NCBI GenBank assembly: GCA_031213475.1
Contig: JARUPZ010000013.1
Coordinates: 9,836,794-9,900,793 of the forward strand
Direction: 5' to 3'
DNA from: Nereocystis luetkeana
Lineage: Eukaryota > Sar > Phaeophyceae > Laminariales > Laminariaceae
Length of the DNA stretch: 64,000 nucleotides
Both the position numbers and the translations under genes were made by a program. Positions 61,001 to 64,000 of the stretch are shown here, in pieces (the stretch's first letter is position 1; each line of letters starts with the position of its first letter). The notes beneath the pieces are model-generated. The model saw only the letters and a list, made by a program, of their open reading frames with translations. It had not been told where the DNA came from and searched no databases.

Positions 61001-61498
61001 AAACTATTTGAAATTTGACTGATTTGTCCCCACCTATGGGAGTGCGGTGCTAAAGGGGTCAACATATTAAGACATGATGACTCGAGACTACAAAGAACAA
61101 GCGCGCGATTCTGCGCAAGTCCACGTAACTTCGTGAAGGCCAAGATACGATAGCGTCGGGCCTCTTAACACCCGTCGCAAAAAAACGAAATTGCAACCAA
61201 CACGTACATGCCCGCTATGATGATACCCGTTGTGATGATCCACCTGTCGCAAAAAGTTGAAATAAAAGAAAGGCTGAATGAAACACCCCCACATCTGCAG
61301 CGGCAGGCGGGACTAAATGCCCCAAATGCAACACAGTCGCCTTAAAAAAACTAAATACTCGAGCGGCCTCGCGGGGCCTCCGAACGACACTATTAATAGG
61401 CGCCGCAAAAAAGCGGTCGTCGAGTCGGCGCGGCGGGGCCGAGACCACATCGATTGGGAATGCGAAAGCACACAAGTCTGTCACAAAATATGACCTGG

Positions 61499-61529
<31 letters not shown>

Positions 61530-62978
61530 GCCCAACACGCTGTCACAAAAAAAGACAACTGCAAAAGGTAAAATACACACATTCCGTCGAACACGGCTCA
61601 AAGCACAACACAAGTGACCCAACAGGCTCAGCGCACAATGCACCTGTCGCAAAATACCCAATGCACAAAAAGCCTGTCGAAAAAGGCTAGATGCACGATA
61701 CCACCTGTCGCAAAAAACGGCCAAATGCCCAAAAGACCTGTCACAAAAAGATAGGCTAACGCGCCCGTCCCACGGCAGAAAAAAAAACCCAGCTTACCGT
61801 CGCAAAAGGCTGAAGACTAAACACGCGATACGCCTGTCGCAAAAGCCAAACACAAAAGACGCAACACACCCGTCGCCAAATACTAAATGTCAAATGCTCA
61901 ATATCCTGTCATAAAAGGCTACCAGCACACGCCCTGCCAACCCGCCCGTCGCAAAAGGCTGCACCCTCCGTTCACTCACACGCGAGGCATCCTCCCTGTG
62001 TATACTCGTACACTCATTGTCGAACCAACATGCTCGTCAAATCGGCGTGTTCGTCCGATCAATGCCCGTCGTCCAATCAACGTGATCGTCTGATCAACTA
62101 CCGTCGTCCAATCAGACGCGGCCATCCAATCAACCCCATCATCGAATAAACCCGGTCGTTCAATCCACGTGGTCGTCCAATCAGACGCGGTCATCTAATC
62201 AACGCCGTCATCGGATAAACACGGTCGTTCAACCAACGTGGTCGTCCGATGCCCGTTGTCCAATCAACGGTCTTCCGACCAGTACGGCCGCCAAATCAAC
62301 GCGGTCGCCCAGTCAAGGTGGGGGGGCCTCAGAGCACAACCTTTGGAAAGCACAGCGGACTACGACAGTAGTCCATTCACTCTACAAGGTTCCAATCTAC
62401 CATAACAACCACCACATGATACCAGGCACTTCTACTATTACACACACGGGCCACCTGCTCTAGCGGAGGGGGCTGCTCGAAGTGTAGACAGGTCACAAAC
62501 TTCTACTGGTACTATTCTTGTTTCTACGAGTATTCGAAAATACTACTCCTACTCCTACTATTACGGGGGGCCATAGTTAACAGGACCAAATATTGTTAGT
62601 AAAAATGGTTAAACATATAGGTTTTTATGTACACCATAGGTCCTGTTAACTAGGGTCCCCCGTAATACCATACTGCATCGACCACCCCTACAGTATTGCA
62701 TACTTCTGCCGTACGTGTGCAAGCAGTTGCACAGGCATAAATCATACCGTGTGACGTTCGTACTGCTTCAACTATCATAGGAAGATTAATCAGCAAACAG
62801 AAAAATCGCTGTGACATAGTACCACTACAACTCGCACTGCCGCCTCTGTGCTCGACGAAAAAAATCAGCCATCGCAGTGGAGAAAAACAAGAGCAAGGCG
62901 TGTACTGTCGTTCACCTCTTGACCGTAGCCTAAGTCCAGCAGATCCATTTGCTCGCTGGATTGAGCAAATGACGTCAT
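34815..62978 (-). CDS. PDZ-Tubby fusion protein (Tubby-like protein with an N-terminal PDZ domain)
   Basis: The longest model has 18 minus-strand exons totalling 1794 nt (597 residues plus stop), with phase kept at every junction. From the N-terminus: a disordered Ser/Gly-rich region (residues 1-145; its first four exons are only candidates), one PDZ domain (about 146-245), a linker containing RPPPPSED, and a complete C-terminal Tubby domain (about 277-597). PDZ hallmarks: the PDLGLTMQ binding loop, AGPAQACGLICVGDVLVAVG and VKGLTFPTIL. Tubby hallmarks: NLLGTEF, PSWNEVLHAWTLNFNGRV, KKNFLVS, SRFSVDFRHPVSP and the end VALGVCCSTFANKMAVT. Tubby domains bind phosphoinositides and PDZ domains bind C-terminal peptides, so a membrane-linked scaffold is a reasonable inference. 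Odd points: the basic lipid-binding motif of tubby is replaced, and a 43-residue exon is inserted in the domain. I do not know this domain pairing from described Tubby proteins. Confidence 0.88.
34994..35160. repeat. 30-34 bp minisatellite at the terminal-exon acceptor of PDZ-Tubby
   Basis: Five units of AGAGGCCAGGTGACGACAAAC/AACAACGACAGACACGAGG. Confidence 0.92.
35849..35980 (-). CDS. PDZ-Tubby exon: Tubby core helix/strand
   Basis: 44 codons: EGSDIITFETLSPSWNEVLH, then AWTLNFNGRVKIPSKKNFLV and SPEK. This is the most recognisable Tubby stretch ([27 protein letters not shown] in animals). The acceptor is GTGTTTCAG and the donor AAAAG|GTCGGT. A decayed duplicate of its 5' edge is at about 37.39-37.42 kb. 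Confidence 0.95.
36000..37480. repeat. Degenerate intron repeat upstream of the WNE exon, with a decayed exon edge
   Basis: Units with CAAAAACGATCGAAATATGTG and TGTTAA recur at 36070, 36250, 37200 and 37270. At 37388-37424 the sequence GATGATATCACTTTCTTCCTGAAACACGG copies the exon/intron border at 35964-35990. Confidence 0.65.
36590..36960. repeat. Dispersed copy of the 6.8-7.4 kb repeat
   Basis: GACATCGATCAACAAAACC, ATTTTGAACGGAGTGCGC, CCGACCCACCC and TCGAGATCGAGCGTCG match in the same order. It lies in the PDZ-Tubby intron between the insert exon and the WNE exon. Confidence 0.7.
37985..38125. repeat. GGGATGGGAT microsatellite
   Basis: Degenerate GGGATGGGAY/GGGATGAGA runs. Confidence 0.8.
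38669..38797 (-). CDS. PDZ-Tubby symmetrical exon: 43-residue insert in the Tubby domain, possibly alternative
   Basis: Exactly 129 nt, phase 0 to 0, encoding NQHKPAFRPSSPLKSFKNFF, then KGAFDSDEQDEQREQQHYAT and LGS. The acceptor CGTGTCCGACAG has a long T-rich tract; the donor is CTCG|GTGAGC. The flanking exons align gap-free to the Tubby family without it, so it adds an extra loop after the RW helix. Because it is in frame it could be included or skipped. A decayed copy of its 5' edge lies at 38.94-39.05 kb. Confidence 0.65.
39075..39184. mobile_element. MITE-A copy
   Basis: GTTACGGGGGGCCACAGTAA to TGGCCCCCCGTAATAG, in a PDZ-Tubby intron. Confidence 0.85.
39327..39433. mobile_element. MITE-B copy
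   Basis: TTAACCCTTTTAGAACTCCA to GGTCCTAAAAGGGTTAA, with TTAA at both ends. Confidence 0.88.
39844..39952. mobile_element. MITE-A copy
   Basis: TATTACGGGGGTCCATGGTT to ATGGTCCCCCGTAATA. Another copy follows within 90 bp. Confidence 0.88.
40034..40142. mobile_element. MITE-A copy
   Basis: TACTACGGGGGACCATAGTT to ATGGTCCCCCGTAATACT. Confidence 0.88.
40345..40505. repeat. CAACAC-rich microsatellite
   Basis: ACACCAACACCAACA and ACAACAACAACAACGACAG units in the intron after the RW-helix exon. Confidence 0.8.
40530..40722 (-). CDS. PDZ-Tubby exon: Tubby domain
   Basis: 193 nt encoding VPNSMKVLLRRPVASQSSGS, a Gly/Asp-rich loop insert, and WDEPIIKRWEDAK, the family ETLLARWQNK helix. The acceptor is GCCGCGCAG and the donor CCAAG|GTTAGC. 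The Gly-rich loop is longer than in animal tubby. Confidence 0.88.
41070..41230. repeat. GGA/GAA microsatellite
   Basis: Purine-rich GAGGAGGAGG and AGAAAGAG run. Long Glu/Lys and Ser/Leu frames here are artefacts. Confidence 0.9.
41514..41875. mobile_element. Dispersed retroposon-like repeat ending in poly(C)
   Basis: Near-identical to 10003-10377. It ends about 10 bases from the donor of the LLGTEF exon of the PDZ-Tubby gene. Confidence 0.8.
41887..42044 (-). CDS. PDZ-Tubby exon: Tubby domain with LLGTEF motif
   Basis: 158 nt encoding VYLGCMIPNLLGTEFRQLDH, then ELSATVYGVNVMG. NLLGTEF is the Tubby SNFLGTEF signature and VYGVNVMG is the family YETNVLG strand. The acceptor is TGGACGGCAG and the donor GCAG|GTGGGC, followed after 15 bases by a G-run and a dispersed repeat. 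Confidence 0.93.
42177..42296. mobile_element. MITE-A copy carrying TACCTGGTA
   Basis: CTTACGGGGGGGCATAGTAA to ATGGTCCCTAGTAAAT. The interior ATATAGGTTTTT is ATATACCTGGTAGGTTTTT here, a 7-bp gain at a TA. A MITE-B copy abuts the right end. Confidence 0.85.
42299..42401. mobile_element. MITE-B copy
   Basis: CTCTTTTTGGGGACAAACCA through CCCGAAACGGGACTGGAGT to AAAAAGGCTTAAA. It abuts a MITE-A. Confidence 0.75.
42794..42902. mobile_element. MITE-A copy
   Basis: CTTACGGGGGGCAGTAGTAA to ATGGTCCCCCGTAATAG. Confidence 0.85.
43144..43220 (-). CDS. PDZ-Tubby exon: Tubby domain
   Basis: 77 nt encoding PMLFHTLQDTHLRELKDIPT then ASDSA. It occupies the family NYLISVDPTDLSRGGDS position with the right spacing. 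The acceptor is GTTTTGCAG and the donor GCG|GTGAGG. The whole 720-bp intron upstream is a roughly 20-bp minisatellite. Confidence 0.82.
43226..43890. repeat. About 20-bp minisatellite filling a whole intron
   Basis: About 28 degenerate units of AAACGAACGCGGTGTCAAC between the exons at 43220 and 43941. Confidence 0.92.
43941..44052 (-). CDS. PDZ-Tubby exon: Tubby domain start
   Basis: 112 nt encoding VYCSLERHRGEHVTSFHLNR and GEFLLACSMDSNLQ. It aligns without gaps to the first Tubby strands (CRITRDKKG ... FLLAGRKRKKSK), but the basic KRKK-type run is replaced by neutral and acidic residues. The acceptor GAACGGCAG is duplicated in a tandem array upstream. The donor is CAAG|GTGCGC. Confidence 0.88.
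44053..44245. repeat. About 78-bp tandem repeat containing a copied splice acceptor and exon edge
   Basis: Two copies at 44106-44160 and 44186-44250 of the real border at 44030-44100: GGCCAACGA.CAGTAC.CTTGCCAGTTCA, then GGGCATGCC. Confidence 0.85.
44257..44353. mobile_element. MITE-B copy
   Basis: TAATCCTTTTCGCACCGTAG to GTGGCTGAAAGGGTGA. The palindromic core GTTTTGGGGACAAATCACT is intact. Confidence 0.8.
44855..45069. mobile_element. MITE-A with a second MITE-A nested at 44923-45032
   Basis: The outer element breaks at ATTTTTAC|TA|TCAATATT and the inner, full-length copy sits there with TA on both sides. This gives the target-site duplication of the family directly. Confidence 0.9.
46395..46930. 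repeat. AACAGCAACACAGCAACAACACC microsatellite
   Basis: Over 500 bp of CAACAGCAACA-type units after the linker-exon donor. The Cys/Leu-rich minus frames here (CCCCAVVLL) are artefacts of the repeat. Confidence 0.93.
46980..47058 (-). CDS. PDZ-Tubby exon: PDZ to Tubby linker
   Basis: 79 nt encoding EMLEARWFIHQQKARYYRPP then PPSEDM. The RPPPPSED end corresponds to the short Pro-containing lead into the Tubby barrel. The acceptor TGTTGGACAG is preceded by a TACTAAC branch point; the donor is GACATG|GTGAGA. Tandem repeats flank both sides. Confidence 0.85.
47140..47300. repeat. AGATCATCTAGATCATC repeat
   Basis: Six to seven units of GATCATCTAGATCATCTRCAG inside a GATC-rich repeat copy, upstream of the linker-exon acceptor. 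Confidence 0.85.
47554..47664. mobile_element. MITE-A copy
   Basis: TATTACGGGGGACCATAGTT to ATGGTCCCCCGCAATAG. A decayed SINE follows. Confidence 0.87.
47690..47970 (+). mobile_element. Decayed SINE
   Basis: CTTTCAAATCCCACCGTGG (box B remnant), A21, GAGAGCGCAGAGCGTGGG, ATCGACAAGGGAAGGAAGGG and GCCTGCTATGTGACC follow the SINE order. Confidence 0.65.
48066..48159 (-). CDS. PDZ-Tubby exon: end of the PDZ domain
   Basis: 94 nt. With the shared Arg codon it reads RVVREACRERGQIRLTFTAG, the last helix and strand of a PDZ domain, then EENKPRADD. The acceptor is GTGGAAGCAG and the donor GACAG|GTGATG. A 55-60 bp minisatellite fills the intron upstream. Confidence 0.88.
48205..48720. repeat. 55-60 bp minisatellite TAGTTGGGTGGCGAAG
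   Basis: About eight units of AGTTGGGTGGCGAAGTGAGCC + AACTAACTGACTATTACTTC + ACGGCTAG upstream of the exon at 48159. Confidence 0.93.
48825..48924 (-). CDS. PDZ-Tubby exon: central PDZ domain
   Basis: 100 nt encoding AGPAQACGLICVGDVLVAVG, GDRVKGLTFPTIL and one base. This is the textbook PDZ alpha-A/beta-D/alpha-B stretch. The residue at the helix position that is His in class I PDZ domains is Phe here, so a class I ligand is unlikely. The donor TTGA|GTGAGT is near perfect and the acceptor GGTGTTCAG abuts an ATCAACATCAGAAC minisatellite. Confidence 0.92.
48926..49240. repeat. ATCAACATCAGAAC minisatellite
   Basis: It begins at the acceptor of the central PDZ exon. AACATCAACATCAGAACATC in many register variants. 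Confidence 0.93.
49821..50028. mobile_element. MITE-A with nested MITE-A (49888-49993), beside older relatives
   Basis: The insertion is at the same internal TTTTTACTA site as in the 44.9 kb pair. The flanks 49570-49820 and 50029-50170 hold more diverged AGGACC/TTTGTTCCTGATTACTA units, probably an older subfamily. Confidence 0.85.
50579..50687. mobile_element. MITE-A copy
   Basis: ATTACGGGGGACCATAGGAA to ATGCTCCCCCGTAATAC. Confidence 0.87.
50955..51074 (-). CDS. PDZ-Tubby exon: first half of the PDZ domain
   Basis: 40 codons. VVFGLSSSSDSGRPDLGLTM carries beta-1, the loop and the DLGL carboxylate-binding motif at beta-2; then NQAIVKGFSLVDGR. The acceptor is GACAAGCAG and the donor GAGG|GTGAGA. 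Upstream, about 125 bp of intron next to the acceptor are duplicated. Confidence 0.88.
51619..51822. mobile_element. MITE-A copy interrupted by MITE-B
   Basis: TATTACGGGGGGGGGCATGG to TGGCCCCCCGTAATAG. MITE-B occupies 51708-51804 in what is ATTAACTATGG in intact copies. Confidence 0.9.
51708..51804. mobile_element. MITE-B inserted in MITE-A, clean TTAA duplication
   Basis: TTAACCCCTTTAGAACCGCA to GGTTCTAAAAGGGTTAA. Intact MITE-A copies have a single TTAA at this point, so this is a direct empty-site/filled-site pair. Confidence 0.93.
51932..51974 (-). CDS. PDZ-Tubby micro-exon (43 nt)
   Basis: It encodes SPSGEEAQRSRPSA after one base shared with the previous exon. The acceptor is GAGGTCAG and the donor GCG|GTAAGT. 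This is the only acceptor here that both avoids stops and delivers phase 0 to the PDZ exon. Confidence 0.55.
52029..52078 (-). CDS. PDZ-Tubby micro-exon (50 nt)
   Basis: It encodes FTALSQSLQPSSRLDL plus two bases. The acceptor is ATGTTTGCAG (an alternative CAG 15 bases downstream is also in phase) and the donor TTGAA|GTAAGA is a strong consensus. It joins in phase to the exon at 51974. Confidence 0.55.
52212..52279 (-). CDS. PDZ-Tubby exon: linker before the PDZ domain
   Basis: 68 nt encoding TSHGGSFLDKLTDPRASARE then YE. The acceptor CTCGCTGTCTCGCAG has a strong pyrimidine tract; the donor is GAG|GTGAGC. It is hydrophilic and of unknown structure. Upstream lies a copy of the GATC-rich dispersed repeat. 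Confidence 0.65.
54180..54375. repeat. GGGTC/GACCC foldback repeat
   Basis: CGGGTTGGGTCGGGTCGGG arm and CCACCCGACCCGACCTGACC arm about 60 bp apart. Same family as 13560-13745. Confidence 0.75.
54955..55320. repeat. About 105-bp tandem repeat with TTTCTCTTAAACCGGACTGGG
   Basis: Four units with TTAGCATGCCCGTGCCAA and TTCTCTTAAACCGGACTGGG. Related sequence at 42550-42680. Confidence 0.85.
55498..55569 (-). CDS. Candidate exon of the PDZ-Tubby gene
   Basis: 72 nt encoding PHTSLSTISFNAVDEARELERR followed by Ala; two leading bases and one trailing base match its neighbours' phases. The acceptor is CTTGGTTAG and the donor GAGCAG|GTGGGG. It could be a skippable cassette because its length is a multiple of three. 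A 24-bp TCCAATAGA repeat starts at the acceptor. Confidence 0.4.
55570..56125. repeat. TCCAATAGA 24-bp repeat followed by ATACAAATATACAAAT microsatellite
   Basis: Four units at 55585-55660, then nearly 400 bp of AT-rich ATACAAATATAC units that leave long spurious Tyr/Ile/Cys frames on the minus strand. Confidence 0.9.
58543..58660. mobile_element. MITE-A copy carrying TACCAGGTA
   Basis: TACTACGGGGGACCATAGTA to TCCCCCCGTAATAG. The right arm GTCCTATTTACTATGG is GTCCTACCAGGTATTTACT here, again a 7-bp gain at a TA. Confidence 0.87.
58936..59043. mobile_element. MITE-A copy
   Basis: TAATACGGGGGACCATAGTT to ATGGTCCCCCGCAATA. Confidence 0.88.
59816..59918 (-). CDS. Candidate Gly-rich exon of the PDZ-Tubby gene
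   Basis: 103 nt encoding ISGPSGGGGGGANRSGG, more glycine, then SNGEAQASA. The acceptor is TTTGAGCCAG and the donor CGCAG|GTGGGT, ending in phase 1, which fits the two leading bases of both downstream exons at 55569 and 52279. A degenerate 70-85 bp tandem repeat of the acceptor side lies upstream. Confidence 0.5.
59920..60475. repeat. 70-85 bp degenerate tandem repeat
   Basis: GACCGCTGATCTGGCTCAAAG ... TTTACACTTGTCAGGATGCC repeats six to seven times. It includes the acceptor of the Gly-rich candidate exon. Confidence 0.8.
60874..61065. mobile_element. Two adjacent MITE-B copies sharing a TTAA
   Basis: The first copy is 60874-60969 and the second 60966-61062. Both carry the GGGGACAAA palindromic arms. 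Confidence 0.8.
61208..61243 (-). CDS. Candidate 36-nt exon of the PDZ-Tubby gene
   Basis: 12 codons (VDHHNGYHHSGH) between acceptor TTTTTGCGACAG and donor CAT|GTACGT, phase 0 to 0. The acceptor sequence itself is the unit of the large minisatellite upstream. In another frame the same stretch reads as a hydrophobic segment (IITTGIIIAGMYVLVA) ending at a stop; that frame does not fit the neighbouring phases. Confidence 0.25.
61244..61985. repeat. CACCTGTCGCAAAA minisatellite
   Basis: About 14 degenerate units of ACCTGTCGCAAAAGGCTAAATGC; on the minus strand each unit ends TTTTGCGACAGG, a complete 3' splice site. Confidence 0.92.
61995..62325. repeat. AATCAACGTGGTCGTCC minisatellite
   Basis: About 15 to 18-bp units (TCGTCCAATCAACG, CGGTCATCTAATCAACG), partly arranged in a higher-order unit of about 85 bp. 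Confidence 0.9.
62559..62667. mobile_element. MITE-A copy
   Basis: TATTACGGGGGGCCATAGTT to AGGGTCCCCCGTAATAC. Confidence 0.88.
62916..62978 (-). CDS. Candidate first coding exon of the PDZ-Tubby gene
   Basis: 21 codons from ATG: MTSFAQSSEQMDLLDLGYGQ then E, donor GAG|GTGAAC in phase 0. It looks protein-like and its phase fits the next candidate exon. An acceptor AAAAG sits two bases before the ATG, so it may not be the true first exon. A GCTGGTGCTATC minisatellite lies directly upstream, as for most exons of this gene. No homology supports it. Confidence 0.4.
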
Positions 62979-62997
62979 CACTTTTCGTTGGTAGAAC

Positions 62998-63170
62998 AGC
63001 ACCACCAGCCCTGGTGATAGCACCACTAGCCCTAGCACCAGTAGATAGCCCTAGCAGCCCCAGCACCAGCAGATACCTCCAGTAGCCCTATTGAAAGCAC
63101 CAGCAGATCTCTCCAGTAGCCCTACTGAAAGCACCAGTAGATTGCCCCAGTAGCCCTACAACAGTACAGT
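62998..63170. repeat. AGCACCAGTAGATAGCCC minisatellite
   Basis: CCCTAGCACCAGTAGAT and CTCCAGTAGCCCTACTGAAAG units upstream of the candidate first exon. Confidence 0.88.
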
Positions 63171-64000
63171 GTGCAAAAAAAAACAGCAAGCTCCGTATCA
63201 ATAGGCGCGAGGGTCAAAGTCTGACTCGAGGGCAGTCTCAGTTCTCATTATCTCCCCTGTCCTATGCTTCGGAACTCTCTCCACCTGACGAAAACAAACA
63301 GACCAACCAATCGATCAATCAACCAATCAGCGATAAGCACGAGCGTTGGGTGAAAAGGCGAAAACGGACCAAAGAGTCCTGCACACTGTCGGATATCGTG
63401 TCGAACGTACGTACAACAGCAGAAAACATGCACTTGTGACTATTAATAGTGACCTGAGTAACCACGAAAAAAACAGTGTCCCTCTAGCGACCAACCGCGG
63501 AAGAGCTGGCTGCAGGAGAGAGCAACGACAGGAAGGAGCACAGGAAGGGCAGTTGTCTTTCGTTCCTCACCAGCTTCACGAGCACAGCCGTGCGAGGTTA
63601 GCAGAAGAGGCACACGAACGGACGGCTTACATCTCCTTTAGAACTGCGCCAAGCTACTCGGAATTACAATGGAACCGAACTATATGCGCGGTGATGATAG
63701 GGCTAAAACCTTGAAAAACACCCACGTTTTGGGGACAAGATACTTGGAATCAGCTTGAGGGGGGGGGGAAGCAGTATTTTGACAGTAAGCCGTTACGATA
63801 ACAGCTCCCGTCTTGTCTGCAAAATTTGTATCTGGGGTAGTACTGCAGCTGTGCTGCGGTATTAACGATGAATAAAGGGTAAACGACAAGCATGGCAAAG
63901 GTTTAGTGATAGGAATGGTGGTCGGAGGTCGCACGATAGCAGGTAGGGGGTACCAGGTAGAATTTAGGATTCTAGTCTCAAACCCCGCAATCGCGCAAAA
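63171..64000. other. Right edge, nothing recognised
   Basis: Only a MITE-B-like GTTTTGGGGACAAGATACTTGG at about 63725 and a TACCAGGTA at 63951. A possible minus-strand donor GAAGCTG|GTGAGG at about 63583 could belong to a 5' leader exon of the PDZ-Tubby gene. Confidence 0.35.

Noticed and set aside
61173..61243. Transmembrane tail reading (IITTGIIIAGMYVLVAISFF then stop), suggesting a tail-anchored protein gene
   Set aside because: The frame needs a phase-2 upstream exon that I could not find; the phase-0 reading fits the neighbouring candidate exons better.

Overview
The window reads as nuclear DNA of a eukaryote, most likely a repeat-rich protist or alga. I cannot name the species. No bacterial-style gene packing, rRNA or functional tRNA gene is visible. 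Coding DNA is a few percent of the window, split into short exons with GT-AG introns, several with CTAAC-type branch points. The rest is transposon remnants and tandem repeats.

Three genes are supported by family homology and by reading phase kept across every proposed splice. (1) Minus strand, about 18.6 kb to beyond the left edge: importin-11 (IPO11/Kap120-like) nuclear transport receptor. Ten exons total 1800 nt, or 600 codons, and the 3' part lies outside the window. (2) Plus strand, 21783-29542: an RRM nucleolar protein of the NIFK/Nop15 family, complete in four exons, 483 residues. (3) Minus strand, about 63 kb down to 34815: a PDZ-Tubby fusion protein. Thirteen to fourteen exons from 52.3 kb downward are well or fairly supported; four further upstream exons are phase-compatible candidates. 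The longest model is 1794 nt (597 residues) spread over 28 kb.

Layout: 1-18.6 kb importin gene (mostly intron); 18.6-21.8 kb divergent intergenic region with SINEs, a GGTAT satellite and a 60-bp tandem repeat; 21.8-29.5 kb NIFK-like gene; 29.5-34.8 kb convergent intergenic region with a 24-bp satellite; 34.8-63 kb PDZ-Tubby gene; 63-64 kb nothing recognised.

Repeats include a TA-flanked palindromic MITE (MITE-A, more than 20 copies, some nested), a TTAA-flanked palindromic MITE (MITE-B), tRNA-derived SINEs (one with a 30-bp target duplication), and a retroposon-like repeat sitting in poly(C) just after the 5' splice sites of two unrelated genes. There are also many minisatellites.

Two patterns look most novel. 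First, minisatellites are repeatedly anchored at the 3' splice site of introns, and the duplicated unit sometimes includes the splice site and the edge of the exon. Second, about 35 copies of the 9-mer TACCWGGTA occur where about 0.5 is expected. Inside MITE copies this 9-mer appears as a clean insertion at a TA, as a cut-and-paste transposon excision footprint would.
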